A program made the position numbers and the translations under genes. The notes under the pieces were generated by a model. That model had not been told where the DNA came from, made no database searches, and worked only from the letters and a program-made list of their open reading frames with translations. From the NCBI RefSeq assembly GCF_024331145.1, contig NZ_JANDJO010000001.1, positions 558,001-622,000 of the forward strand: a stretch of DNA of 64,000 bases, in the 5' to 3' direction. Origin of the DNA: Shimia sp. CNT1-13L.2. Its GTDB lineage: Bacteria; Pseudomonadota; Alphaproteobacteria; Rhodobacterales; Rhodobacteraceae. Positions within the stretch are counted from its first letter, which is position 1. Every line of letters starts with the position of its first letter. This document shows positions 1 to 7,764 of this stretch, in pieces.

Positions 1-1
1 T

Positions 2-514
2 ACGCAGCTATTGAACGATGACAGCTGGCTGCCCGAGGGCGCTGGTGTCATCAAGATCGAAACCACGTCTCGCAAGGTTTTGGTTGAGCCGCCTTACGCG
101 CCCGTTGGCCCCAATCGCCAGCTTGGCCGCCTTGGATCTCTGCATCTGGGAGCGGGCGGCTATATCCTGTCTCGTGACTTCGCCGCCACGTTGATCGACC
201 GCACAGAGCAATTTTCCGTGCCGGTGGATTATCTACTGTTTGATCAGACACATGGCCTTTCGATGGATGTGGACCGCTGGCAGTTGTTTCCGGCGATTTG
301 CGTTCAGCAGGTACGCTCAAAAGACAACTTCCTCCCAAGCGGCGCCGAGGCATCTGGTCTCGACAGCGCCCGTAAAGTTCTGAAACGCAAGGGTTTGGCA
401 AAGCTGCGTCGTGAATTGTCGCGCCCCTTCGTCGACGCCGCGAAAGAGATTTCCGCCCGATTGCACGCGCGGCGCATGGGCGGAAAATGGATCTTTATCG
501 ACTATAACGACTAA
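2..514 (+). CDS. Glycosyltransferase family 25 protein, C-terminal part (5' end outside window)
   Basis: The reading frame is open to the left edge, so the N-terminus is missing; about 170 residues are visible. The segment GAGGYILSRDFAATLI followed about 15 residues later by PVDYLLFD matches the Gly-Tyr-x-Ile-Ser and Pro-(I/V)-Asp blocks of family 25 glycosyltransferases, which add sugars to lipooligosaccharide or other surface glycans. The C-terminal 60 residues are basic. It converges on the peroxiredoxin gene with only 12 bp between stops and no obvious terminator hairpin. The family call rests on two motifs, so acceptor and donor are unknown. Confidence 0.65.
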   Translation, partial: TQLLNDDSWLPEGAGVIKIETTSRKVLVEPPYAPVGPNRQLGRLGSLHLGAGGYILSRDFAATLIDRTEQFSVPVDYLLFDQTHGLSMDVDRWQLFPAICVQQVRSKDNFLPSGAEASGLDSARKVLKRKGLAKLRRELSRPFVDAAKEISARLHARRMGGKWIFIDYND

Positions 515-526
515 CTTCGGTGAAGA

Positions 527-1180
527 TCACTCAGGCAGCTTCGTCATCCGCAGGTACGGGAAGTGGGTGGTGAACTCGCCGTACTTGGCCTTGGCGTCCT
601 CGTCACTGACGGCGACCGGGATCACCACGTCTCCACCCGGGGTCCAGTTGGCCGGGGTCGCGACGTTCTCCTTGGCTGCGGTCTGAAGACCGTCGAGTGC
701 GCGCAGAACCTCGGCAAAGTTGCGGCCAACGTTCATCGGGTAGGTCATCGACAGCTTGAGCTGTTTGTCCGGGCCGATGATAAAGACCGAGCGCACGGTT
801 GCGCTGTCGGCCGGGGTGCGACCATCCGGCAGGTAGGCTTCCGCCGGCAGCATGTCGAAGGCCTTGGACACGGCGAGACCCTCGTCGGCGATGATCGGAA
901 AACCTGCCTTGGTACCGGCAAAGCCTTCGATGTCGCTCTTCCAGCCCTTGTGGTCTTCAACGCCGTCGACAGAGACGCCGATCACCTTGCAGCCGCGCTT
1001 GTCCCATTCGTCGGCAAGCTGTGCCACGGCCCCGAATTCGGTGGTGCAGACCGGGGTGAAATCCTTGGGGTGCGAGAACAGGATGGCCCAGCTGTCGCCG
1101 ATCCAGTCGTGGAACGAGATGCTCCCCTGATCGGTTTCAGCCGTGAAATCGGGGACTGTATCGTTGATGCGCAAACCCAT
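527..1180 (-). CDS. 1-Cys peroxiredoxin (Prx6 type)
   Basis: Cytoplasmic thiol peroxidase of 217 residues that reduces hydrogen peroxide and organic hydroperoxides. The peroxidatic Cys45 sits in the signature KDFTPVCTTE. The C-terminal half lacks a resolving cysteine, and the length and C-terminal extension ending HFPYLRMTKLPE fit the 1-Cys Prx6 subfamily rather than AhpC. The start at 1180 is chosen because GGAGAG lies 4 bases upstream and the family begins at MGLRIND; a longer frame to 1243 has no ribosome site. It is divergent from an aldehyde dehydrogenase across a 215-bp gap that holds a 20-bp palindrome. The 1-Cys reductant is not identifiable here. Confidence 0.93.
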   Translation of the reverse strand: MGLRINDTVPDFTAETDQGSISFHDWIGDSWAILFSHPKDFTPVCTTEFGAVAQLADEWDKRGCKVIGVSVDGVEDHKGWKSDIEGFAGTKAGFPIIADEGLAVSKAFDMLPAEAYLPDGRTPADSATVRSVFIIGPDKQLKLSMTYPMNVGRNFAEVLRALDGLQTAAKENVATPANWTPGGDVVIPVAVSDEDAKAKYGEFTTHFPYLRMTKLPE

Positions 1181-1300
1181 GTGTCTCTCCTTGAAAATGC
1201 GTTTCATACTGAGATGAACATAAGTGATGGAAAGAGCCTGCATAGGGGGCAGTAGAACTTTCTTTGCAACTCAGGGAAACTTGGCGCTCTGGACTTCTGG

Positions 1301-1320
1301 AGAAATTTGATCAAATTTCT
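1301..1320. promoter_or_regulatory. 20-bp perfect palindrome between divergent peroxiredoxin and aldehyde dehydrogenase genes
   Basis: AGAAATTTGATCAAATTTCT is a perfect, spacer-free inverted repeat, AT-rich within a GC-rich neighbourhood, 120 bp from the peroxiredoxin start and 75 bp from the aldehyde dehydrogenase start. Such a site in a divergent intergenic region is most simply an operator for a dimeric regulator. The cognate factor is unknown; no regulator gene is adjacent. Confidence 0.5.
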
Positions 1321-1395
1321 TGTGACGGTGCGGCACGGGGGGTTGCGAGAGCCACGACCGCCTGACACAGTGCAGCAAATTCTGGGAGGAATACC

Positions 1396-2826
1396 ATGAT
1401 TGAGAAACGCCAATTCTATATCAACGGGCAATGGGTCTCACCGGCCGCCGCCCGCGATTTCGACGTGATCGATCCGGCCACCGAAGAGGTTTGCGCCGTG
1501 ATCTCGCTGGGTGATCAGGCCGATACAGACGCAGCCGTTGCCGCTGCCAAGGCCGCCTTCCCGTCGTGGGCTGAAACCCCGCTGGAAGAGCGCGTTACCC
1601 TGATCCGCCGACTGGGTGAGATTTACAAGGAACGCCGCGACGAGATGGGCGAGGCGATCCGCATGGAAATGGGCGCGCCGATTGATCTTGCGCGCAACAA
1701 CCAGTGGGGCGCGGGCAGCTGGCACCTTGACGGGTTCCTTGACGCGCTCGAGAACTTCGAGTTCGAAAAACCCTATAAGGGCGCAGACCGGATGCGCATG
1801 GAACCCATCGGTGTGTGTGGCCTGATCACGCCATGGAACTGGCCGATGAACCAGGTTGTGCTCAAGGCGATCCCGGCGATGGCCGTGGGCTGCACGATGG
1901 TCCTGAAACCCTCCGAGATCTCGCCGCTGTCTTCGCTCCTGTTTGCCGAGATGGTCGATCAGGCGGGTTTCCCGGCGGGCGTGTTCAACCTCGTCAACGG
2001 CGATGGCATGGGCGTGGGTTCGCAGCTTTCGTCGCATCCTGACGTCGATATGATCTCTTTCACCGGTTCGACCCGTGCCGGCATCGCGATCTCGAAGGCC
2101 GCCGCCGATACGCTCAAACGCGTGAGCCTTGAACTGGGTGGCAAGGGCGCGAACATCATCTTTGCAGACGCCGACGAGAAGGCCGTCAAACGCGGCGTGA
2201 TCCACTGCATGCAGAACTCGGGCCAGTCGTGCAACGCGCCGACCCGCATGATGGTGGAACGTTCGCTTTACCCGCAGGCGCTCGAGATTGCCAAGGCAGC
2301 AGCAGAGGCCACCTCGGTTGGCCCAACCACGGAATCCGGCCGTCACATCGGGCCGGTGGTGTCGGAATTGCAGTACAACAAGATCCAGGGCCTGATCGAA
2401 ACCGGCATCAAGGAAGGCGCGACGCTTCTGGCGGGTGGTCTGGGCCGTCCCGAGGGCATGAACAAGGGCTACTTCGTGCGCCCCACCGTCTTTGCCGACG
2501 TGACCCCGGAGATGACGATCTACCGCGAGGAAATCTTTGGTCCGGTCCTGTCGATCATGCCGTTCGACAGCGAAGAACACGCCGTGGAAATGGCCAATGA
2601 CACGGTCTATGGCCTGACCAACTATATCCAGACGCAGGACGACGACAAACGCCTGCGCGTGGCGCGTCGGGTGCGCTCTGGCATGGTGGAAACCAATGGT
2701 ATCGGCCGCCAGAACGGCTCGCCTTTTGGCGGCTACAAACAGTCGGGCAACGGACGCGAAGGCGGTGTCTGGGGCATCGAGGAATTCTGTGAGGTCAAGG
2801 CGATCTCGGGCTGCCCGATGGAGTGA
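1396..2826 (+). CDS. NAD(P)-dependent aldehyde dehydrogenase
   Basis: A 476-residue member of the ALDH superfamily that oxidises an aldehyde to the acid. The oxyanion Asn148 is in TPWNWP, the general base Glu246 in LELGGK, and the catalytic nucleophile Cys279 in NSGQSCNAP; the C-terminal FGGYKQSGNGRE block is also present. Full length for the family. GGGAGGA lies 5 bases before ATG. The motifs match broad-specificity medium-chain or aromatic aldehyde dehydrogenases; the substrate cannot be assigned. It stands alone, divergent from the peroxiredoxin, and ends in a strong terminator. Confidence 0.93.
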   Translation: MIEKRQFYINGQWVSPAAARDFDVIDPATEEVCAVISLGDQADTDAAVAAAKAAFPSWAETPLEERVTLIRRLGEIYKERRDEMGEAIRMEMGAPIDLARNNQWGAGSWHLDGFLDALENFEFEKPYKGADRMRMEPIGVCGLITPWNWPMNQVVLKAIPAMAVGCTMVLKPSEISPLSSLLFAEMVDQAGFPAGVFNLVNGDGMGVGSQLSSHPDVDMISFTGSTRAGIAISKAAADTLKRVSLELGGKGANIIFADADEKAVKRGVIHCMQNSGQSCNAPTRMMVERSLYPQALEIAKAAAEATSVGPTTESGRHIGPVVSELQYNKIQGLIETGIKEGATLLAGGLGRPEGMNKGYFVRPTVFADVTPEMTIYREEIFGPVLSIMPFDSEEHAVEMANDTVYGLTNYIQTQDDDKRLRVARRVRSGMVETNGIGRQNGSPFGGYKQSGNGREGGVWGIEEFCEVKAISGCPME

Positions 2827-2852
2827 TCCAGCCAAACTGACAGATCAGGAAA

Positions 2853-2884
2853 CGCCGGGGCATGTCCCCGGCGCTTTCCTTTTC
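2853..2884 (+). terminator. Rho-independent terminator of the aldehyde dehydrogenase gene
   Basis: Perfect 8-bp stem CGCCGGGG/CCCCGGCG around the loop CATGT, followed by CTTTCCTTTTC. It lies 26 bp past the stop and its T-rich tail overlaps the stop codon of the convergent gene. Confidence 0.85.
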
Positions 2885-3488
2885 AGACCCCCAAACCCTG
2901 TCGATGCCATTCCTCCCAGATGAAGGGATAGCTCCAGACGCAGTCATGGGTCAGCGCCATACGCGAGCGTATGGCGTCGCGCCGGGCTCTGTCACCCTCG
3001 CTCAGCTTGTGGAATTTGACGGTGATCCGGTCCACGCGGGTAATCAGTCCACGCTCCACCATCGCGGGCAGCAGATCGTATTCGCCGCCACGCGTATGCA
3101 CCTTGGCCAACGCCACGCGAGGCGTACCCAGCGTTTCAAATACCTCGCCCACATCTTTCAGGAACTGGTCCGACGCGCTGCCAAGGCCGAAGTCGTGCAC
3201 CACCACGTCCGAGCGCCCTTTGAACTTTTGCGACAGGCGAGACGCGTTGTCCCGGGTGTTGGGAAAGACATGCACCGTCACCGCATAGCGCGCGGTCATG
3301 GCGTCGGCCCAGTCGCCGGTTTCGGCGCCGATGTCCCAAACCATGTCGCCGGGTAAAAGGCCGGTGAACCCCTCGGGGGTGTCCTGACCATGGGCGGCGC
3401 GGTAGGCGCGCAGATCAGAGCGGTAGGCGCGATAGCCCGCGTCCGTCACCCAACGCCACAGATTTTGAAAAACCCCGCCCTCTTGCAT
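2883..3488 (-). CDS. FkbM-like SAM-dependent methyltransferase
   Basis: A 201-residue protein with a Rossmann-type glycine-rich segment VWDIGAETGDWADAM (about residues 50-64), as in class I methyltransferases. Further blocks follow the FkbM layout, with an acidic strand end (VHVFPN), a later VVHDFGLGS and a late RITVKFHK segment. The N-terminal 45 residues are charged and precede the fold. The start at 3488 is preceded by GGAGAG; a longer frame to 3548 has none. The substrate is unknown; FkbM proteins methylate sugar or polyketide hydroxyls. Confidence 0.6.
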   Translation of the reverse strand: MQEGGVFQNLWRWVTDAGYRAYRSDLRAYRAAHGQDTPEGFTGLLPGDMVWDIGAETGDWADAMTARYAVTVHVFPNTRDNASRLSQKFKGRSDVVVHDFGLGSASDQFLKDVGEVFETLGTPRVALAKVHTRGGEYDLLPAMVERGLITRVDRITVKFHKLSEGDRARRDAIRSRMALTHDCVWSYPFIWEEWHRQGLGV

Positions 3489-3574
3489 GTTGCTCTCCTT
3501 GGTTCCGCCCAAGAAGACGCGTTTCACGCGGTAAGCGCAAGATGGCACGGGATCGCGATTTGCCGCAGTGTTTC

Positions 3575-4231
3575 CTAGAAAGGCACCTTGGCGCGGAAAC
3601 TCATGCCTCGCCCGCCGTCAGGGTGGCGCACGCGCAGTTCCTCGGAGTGCAGCATCAGCCGGTCATGACTGTCCCGCGAATCGCCTTCGGCATAGAAGGG
3701 ATCGCCAAGGATCGGATGCCCGAGCGCCTGCATGTGTACGCGCAGCTGGTGGCTGCGCCCGGTCTTGGGGAACATGCGCACGCGGGTTTCGTCTTCGCCG
3801 TATTTCATCACCCGCCAGTCGGTGACGGCAGGCTTGCCATTCTCGTGATCAACCATCTGCTTGGGACGGTTCGGCCAGTCCACGATCAGGGGCAGATCGA
3901 CCGTGCCGGATTTCGGCTCAAGCCGCCCTGCAACCCGCGCGACATAGGTTTTCTTGGTGGTCCGCTTTTCGAACTGCATCGACAGATGGCGCTGCGCATG
4001 GGGTGTCAGACCGAAGATCATCACGCCCGACGTATCGCGATCCAGCCGATGCACCAGAAGTGCTGTCGGAAAGGCCACCTGAACGCGGGTCAGCAGGCAA
4101 TCGGCCAGATGTTCCCCCTTGCCCGGCACCGACAGCAGGCCCGAGGGCTTGTTCACCACGACGATCTCGTGATCCTCGTGCAGCACCTCAAGCGGGTCAT
4201 GGGGCGGGTTGTATTCGGCTGACGTATCCAT
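3575..4231 (-). CDS. rluA: RluA-family 23S rRNA/tRNA pseudouridine synthase
   Basis: A 218-residue enzyme that converts specific uridines to pseudouridine. The catalytic Asp64 is in the hallmark HRLDRDTSG; the NKPSGLLSVPG block near residue 27 and the GRSHQLRVHMQALGHP block near 160 complete the RluA fold. There is no N-terminal S4 domain and the length is near that of E. coli RluA (23S U746 and tRNA U32), which favours RluA over RluC/RluD. It is divergent from the SnoaL-like gene. The exact target uridine is inferred from size and domain content. Confidence 0.88.
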   Translation of the reverse strand: MDTSAEYNPPHDPLEVLHEDHEIVVVNKPSGLLSVPGKGEHLADCLLTRVQVAFPTALLVHRLDRDTSGVMIFGLTPHAQRHLSMQFEKRTTKKTYVARVAGRLEPKSGTVDLPLIVDWPNRPKQMVDHENGKPAVTDWRVMKYGEDETRVRMFPKTGRSHQLRVHMQALGHPILGDPFYAEGDSRDSHDRLMLHSEELRVRHPDGGRGMSFRAKVPF

Positions 4232-4330
4232 GCGCCCGCTTTAGTGCCAGTTGCGGATAGGGGCAACCCGACGTCATGCTTGCCCGAGACGGCGCATCTG
4301 GCAGGCTGGGGCAAATTGGAGGAAAAGACG

Positions 4331-4741
4331 ATGCACCCAACGATTGATCGCATGAAAGAGATTGTTGCCTCGGGGGACGATACGAAGATCATAGAAATCC
4401 TTGCCGATGACGTGCAGTTCCTGCCGCCGACCTACTACAAGACATGGACCGGAGCGGAACCCGCCGCCGCGATCCTTGGCCACGTCGGTCAGATTTTCGA
4501 GGACTTCACCTATCGCCGCATCATGGGCGAGGGCAACGACTGGGCGCTCGAGTTCCAATGCAGGGTTGGCGATCTGGATGCCGTGGGTGTCGACCTGATC
4601 ACGCTGAACGACGAGGGCAAGATCGCCAAGTTCGAAGTGGTCATGCGCCCCTACAAGACGGTTGGTGCGCTGCGTGATGCGATCATGGCCCGGGTGATGA
4701 AAGACCCGCGCTTTCTCAAGTTCAAAGATGCCCTGACCTGA
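4331..4741 (+). CDS. SnoaL/NTF2-like fold protein
   Basis: A 136-residue protein of the nuclear transport factor 2-like superfamily: N-terminal helix (HPTIDRMKEIVAS), a pocket region with FLPPTYYKTWTG, and curved-sheet strands (EFQCRVGDLDAVGVDLITLNDEGKI) ending in a C-terminal helix. Many relatives are small-molecule binders or isomerases; function cannot be read here. Start chosen for GGAGG 8 bases upstream and because residues before it have no family likeness. The SGNH hydrolase gene begins 1 base after the stop, so the two are co-transcribed and probably translationally coupled. Confidence 0.7.
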   Translation: MHPTIDRMKEIVASGDDTKIIEILADDVQFLPPTYYKTWTGAEPAAAILGHVGQIFEDFTYRRIMGEGNDWALEFQCRVGDLDAVGVDLITLNDEGKIAKFEVVMRPYKTVGALRDAIMARVMKDPRFLKFKDALT

Positions 4742-4742
4742 C

Positions 4743-5465
4743 ATGGCCATTGCCCCGGACCAAGTCGCCCGCGTCCTGCTGTTGCCTGTGTTGGTGGCAC
4801 AAGGCGTCTGGCTCGGGGTCCGGGCGATGCGCCTGCCAGAGCCCCCCGGCCCACGTGCGGGCATGGTTGGCAAGGGCCCTGCCCTGCGTCTGCTGATCCT
4901 CGGGGATTCCTCGGCGGCCGGGGTTGGGGCAATGTCGCAGGATACCGCGCTCAGCGGGCAGTTGACCCGCGTGCTGGCGGAACATGTCCACCTTGACTGG
5001 CACCTTGAGGGCGAAACCAGCGCCACCACCAAGACCTCTTTGGCCAAACTGAACCGCTTGCCTGATCAGGAGTTTGACATCGCCATCCTGATCCATGGCG
5101 TGAACGACACCACCCGCTTTACGCCGCGAAAAAAGTTCCACGCCCGCCAGTCCGCGCTGATCAAGGCCCTATGCGATCGACACGGCATCCGGCACTTTGT
5201 TCTTTCCGGAGTGCCCCCGTTGCGGCATTTCTCGCTTTTGCCGCACCCCTTGCGTTGGGTGCTTGGGAAACACGCCGACCGTCTTGATACCGTGCTTGCA
5301 GACATCGCTCGCACTGACGACGGCGTGACGCACCTGCAGCTGACATTACCCTACGAGCCGCGTTTCACGGCCATCGACGGGTTCCACCCCTCTGAGGCCG
5401 CCTATGCGGTCTGGGCAGGGATGCTGGCCGATTTGGTACTGGATCAGGCCGGGCGGCGCAGCTGA
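4743..5465 (+). CDS. SGNH/GDSL-type esterase
   Basis: A 240-residue serine esterase or acylhydrolase. Block I is LILGDSSAAGVG with nucleophile Ser56, block III is HGVNDTTRF, and the Asp/His pair lies in DGFHPSEAAY near the C-terminus. The N-terminal hydrophobic stretch VLLLPVLVAQGVWLGV suggests a membrane anchor or uncleaved signal, which would place the domain in the periplasm. It follows the SnoaL-like gene by 1 base. Its last 22 bp overlap the end of the convergent rarD-like gene. Confidence 0.82.
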   Translation: MAIAPDQVARVLLLPVLVAQGVWLGVRAMRLPEPPGPRAGMVGKGPALRLLILGDSSAAGVGAMSQDTALSGQLTRVLAEHVHLDWHLEGETSATTKTSLAKLNRLPDQEFDIAILIHGVNDTTRFTPRKKFHARQSALIKALCDRHGIRHFVLSGVPPLRHFSLLPHPLRWVLGKHADRLDTVLADIARTDDGVTHLQLTLPYEPRFTAIDGFHPSEAAYAVWAGMLADLVLDQAGRRS

Positions 5466-6346
5466 CGCACCATCGGCACGGAATAGACCACAAGCCCGGC
5501 CCAGATCAGCGGGAAGGCGATCATCCGGCCGCGATCGATTTCTTCGCCGAACAGGAAGATGGCAATCAGGAAGATCATCGTCGGCGCGATATATTGCAGA
5601 ATGCCCATGGTCGACAGGCGCACCAGCTTGGCCCCGTTTGCATAGATCAACAACGGCACCGCCGTGACAATGCCAGCCCCGGCCAGAAAGGCCGTATCAA
5701 AGGCGGTCGCACCGAAATGCCCGGTTCCCGTCGCACCCAGCCACAGCACGTATCCCAGCGCAGGGATAAGCAGGATCAGCACCTCGAGAAGGAAGCCCTG
5801 ATTGGGGCCAATCGGCAGCGAGCGCTTGAAAAAGGCATAGAAGCCCCAGGTGACCATCATTCCAAGCGCCGCCCAAGGCAGTGATCCGGCCTTGTAGATC
5901 AGCACTGCAACCCCCAGCGCCGCCAGGCCGACCGCGACCAGTTGCATCCGCGTCAGCGGCTCGCGCAGCAGGATGGCGCCTAGGGCGATGCTGAATAGGG
6001 GGTTGATGTAGTAGCCCAGCGCGGCATCCAGCGCGTTCCCGCTGGTCACCGCCCAGACATAGGTCGCCCAATTCAGGGAGATCAGCGCCGCCGTCACACA
6101 AGCCATCATGAGCATACGCGGATTGAGCAACGCTGCCCGCAGGTCTTTGGTGCGGCGCAGGATGATCAGAACCAGCCCGGCCAGAGGCACCGACCAGATC
6201 ACCCGATGCGCCACGATCTCGACCGCTGGCACATGGGCCACGGCCTTCATGTATAGCGGCAGGAAGCCCCAAAGCACATAGGCCGTCACGGCAAAGGCAA
6301 GGCCCTGTGGTGTATCTTCGTTCCGGGTCTGCGGGGTGTTGGCCAT
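5444..6346 (-). CDS. rarD: RarD-like EamA-family permease
   Basis: A 300-residue inner-membrane protein with about ten hydrophobic helices made of two EamA repeats. The opening GLAFAVTAYVLWGFLPLYMK and the ALGYYINPLFSI segment are characteristic of the RarD branch of the drug/metabolite transporter superfamily. Substrate is unknown; the E. coli name refers to a historical chloramphenicol phenotype. Start at 6346 has GGAG 7 bases upstream; an upstream TTG at 6364 does not. It overlaps the SGNH gene tail to tail. Confidence 0.85.
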   Translation of the reverse strand: MANTPQTRNEDTPQGLAFAVTAYVLWGFLPLYMKAVAHVPAVEIVAHRVIWSVPLAGLVLIILRRTKDLRAALLNPRMLMMACVTAALISLNWATYVWAVTSGNALDAALGYYINPLFSIALGAILLREPLTRMQLVAVGLAALGVAVLIYKAGSLPWAALGMMVTWGFYAFFKRSLPIGPNQGFLLEVLILLIPALGYVLWLGATGTGHFGATAFDTAFLAGAGIVTAVPLLIYANGAKLVRLSTMGILQYIAPTMIFLIAIFLFGEEIDRGRMIAFPLIWAGLVVYSVPMVRQLRRPA

Positions 6347-6445
6347 GTTGGTGCTCCAAATCAACCTGCGGACCCTACGACACCTTGCCGAAACCCAGAA
6401 CCGGAATTCTGTGATGCGGGTGATCGCGTTTCGTGATGGGTGGGA

Positions 6446-7324
6446 TCAGGCCACCCGCAGCGAGGCGAACTGCGACACGCCTGCCACCACCTCGCGGGCC
6501 AGCGCCCTGACGTGACGGGTGCGGGAGCGTGGACCTGTTCGCACGACATAGCTGAGGCCAGGCACTTTCGGGAACATGTCGTCGAGGATCGCCATCTCGC
6601 CCGTCACGTAGCGCCCCGGCAAGAGTGACACCCCAAGCCCCGCCTGCACGGCCGAGGCGATCCCCGCCGAGCTTGCACATTGCAGGACGGTTTCAAGCGG
6701 CAGGTCAGGCAGCTGCATTGCCCATTGATAGAAGAAACAGGCATCGTCATAGGCAAGGAACGGCAGCCTCCCTCCCTCCTCGATCACGAGATCCTGTGCC
6801 TTTACCCAATGCAGGGTGTCAGTATAGACCACCTCGTCGCCCGGCATCACCTGATGTGTGAAGACCTGCATGATGCCAAGATCGATCTCGCCGACCTGCA
6901 ACGCGTCCTGAAGCGTCAGGCTCTGGCGCACCTGGGTGCGGACCGTCACCTCGGGATGCAGACGTGTGAACCGCCCGAGGATGCGCGACAGATCGCTGCT
7001 GGTGACGTCTTCTGTCATGCCAAGGCGAATGCGGCCGGATAGCGGCTGTTTACTGATGCTGCCAAGGGCCTCGTCGTGCAGAGCAACGATGCGGCGGGCA
7101 TAGTCCAACAGGCGCTGCCCCTCCGCTGTCATGATCGGACCACCCGGTCGTCGGGTTAGCAGCGCGCAGCCGATGCTTTGCTCCAGCCGTCGAATGCGGT
7201 GGCTGACGGCGGATTGGGTCAGCGCAAGATGCTCGGACGCGCGGGTGATGCCGCCATTGTCCTGAACGGCGCACAACATGCGCAGCGCATCGATATCCAG
7301 TCTCTGGGTCACAAGCCACTCCAT
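6446..7324 (-). CDS. LysR-family transcriptional regulator
   Basis: A 292-residue LysR regulator with an N-terminal winged helix (LRMLCAVQDNGGITRASEHLALTQSAVSHRIRRLEQ, about residues 14-48) and a C-terminal periplasmic-binding-protein-like effector domain (RIRLGMTEDV onwards). It is divergent from a small membrane protein gene, the usual arrangement for a LysR target. Its own start codon is embedded in a 17-bp dyad containing a T-N11-A motif, so it probably represses itself and controls the divergent gene. The inducer is unknown. Confidence 0.9.
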   Translation of the reverse strand: MEWLVTQRLDIDALRMLCAVQDNGGITRASEHLALTQSAVSHRIRRLEQSIGCALLTRRPGGPIMTAEGQRLLDYARRIVALHDEALGSISKQPLSGRIRLGMTEDVTSSDLSRILGRFTRLHPEVTVRTQVRQSLTLQDALQVGEIDLGIMQVFTHQVMPGDEVVYTDTLHWVKAQDLVIEEGGRLPFLAYDDACFFYQWAMQLPDLPLETVLQCASSAGIASAVQAGLGVSLLPGRYVTGEMAILDDMFPKVPGLSYVVRTGPRSRTRHVRALAREVVAGVSQFASLRVA

Positions 7325-7338
7325 GACAAATTGTCATG
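7322..7338. promoter_or_regulatory. LysR-type T-N11-A operator overlapping the regulator's start codon
   Basis: CATGACAAATTGTCATG has perfect 8-bp arms around one central base. Inside it TGACAAATTGTCA is a T-N11-A dyad, the classical LysR recognition pattern. The first three bases are the complement of the regulator's ATG, so binding here would block its own transcription or translation. Confidence 0.6.
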
Positions 7339-7421
7339 AATCAATAAAATCATGCCATTTGCGTCACGGCAAGCGGAATGGCACATCCATTGCAAACCCA
7401 AGATAAAAAAGGATCTACACC

Positions 7422-7667
7422 ATGACCCTGCAGCTGGATCGTCACGGCCTCACCAAACTGTTTGAAGTTACCGGATCGGCGCTGGCCATCATCTACGCAG
7501 TCGCCATCGCCTCGAACACCGGCATGGAAATCCTCGGCTTCACCCTGCTCCTGATCTCGGCCAGCTTATTTGCCGCCTGGGCCGTGATCGACCGTCGCTG
7601 GGCCTTCCTGCTCTTGCAGGGGTTTTACATCGGTTCCGCTGTCCTGGGCCTTGTGCGCTGGGCCTGA
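7422..7667 (+). CDS. Small three-helix membrane protein of unknown function
   Basis: An 81-residue protein with three hydrophobic segments: about residues 13-30 (LFEVTGSALAIIYAVAIA), 33-53 (GMEILGFTLLLISASLFAAWA) and 58-78 (WAFLLLQGFYIGSAVLGLV). A single AVIDRR loop carries the charge between the last two. AAGGAT precedes ATG by 8 bases. I do not recognise a family with confidence. It is divergent from the LysR regulator and is the likely regulated target. Downstream lie three palindromes that may end its transcript. Confidence 0.7.
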   Translation: MTLQLDRHGLTKLFEVTGSALAIIYAVAIASNTGMEILGFTLLLISASLFAAWAVIDRRWAFLLLQGFYIGSAVLGLVRWA

Positions 7668-7675
7668 GACAGGAG

Positions 7676-7746
7676 AAGCGCCTTGAAAGGCGCTTGACCA
7701 GGCCATTTCGAAATGGCCTCGGCAAGGCTTTTGCAAAAGCCTTGCC
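7676..7746. repeat. Cluster of three consecutive perfect palindromes
   Basis: Three hairpins in 71 bp. AAGCGCCTT/AAGGCGCTT (7676-7695) has 9-bp arms and a 2-base spacer. AGGCCATTTCGAAATGGCCT (7700-7719) is a perfect 20-mer. A perfect 26-bp palindrome with half-site GGCAAGGCTTTTG occupies 7721-7746. They fill the gap between a plus-strand gene and the 3' end of the minus-strand operon. No U-run follows on either strand. They look like a composite REP-type element or transcript-end protection module. Confidence 0.65.
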
Positions 7747-7764
7747 CCTGTGTTTGGAACGGCC

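Noticed and set aside
1306-1315. TTTGATCAAA inside the 20-bp palindrome as an FNR box
   Set aside because: The half-sites are adjacent without the N4 spacer that FNR requires.
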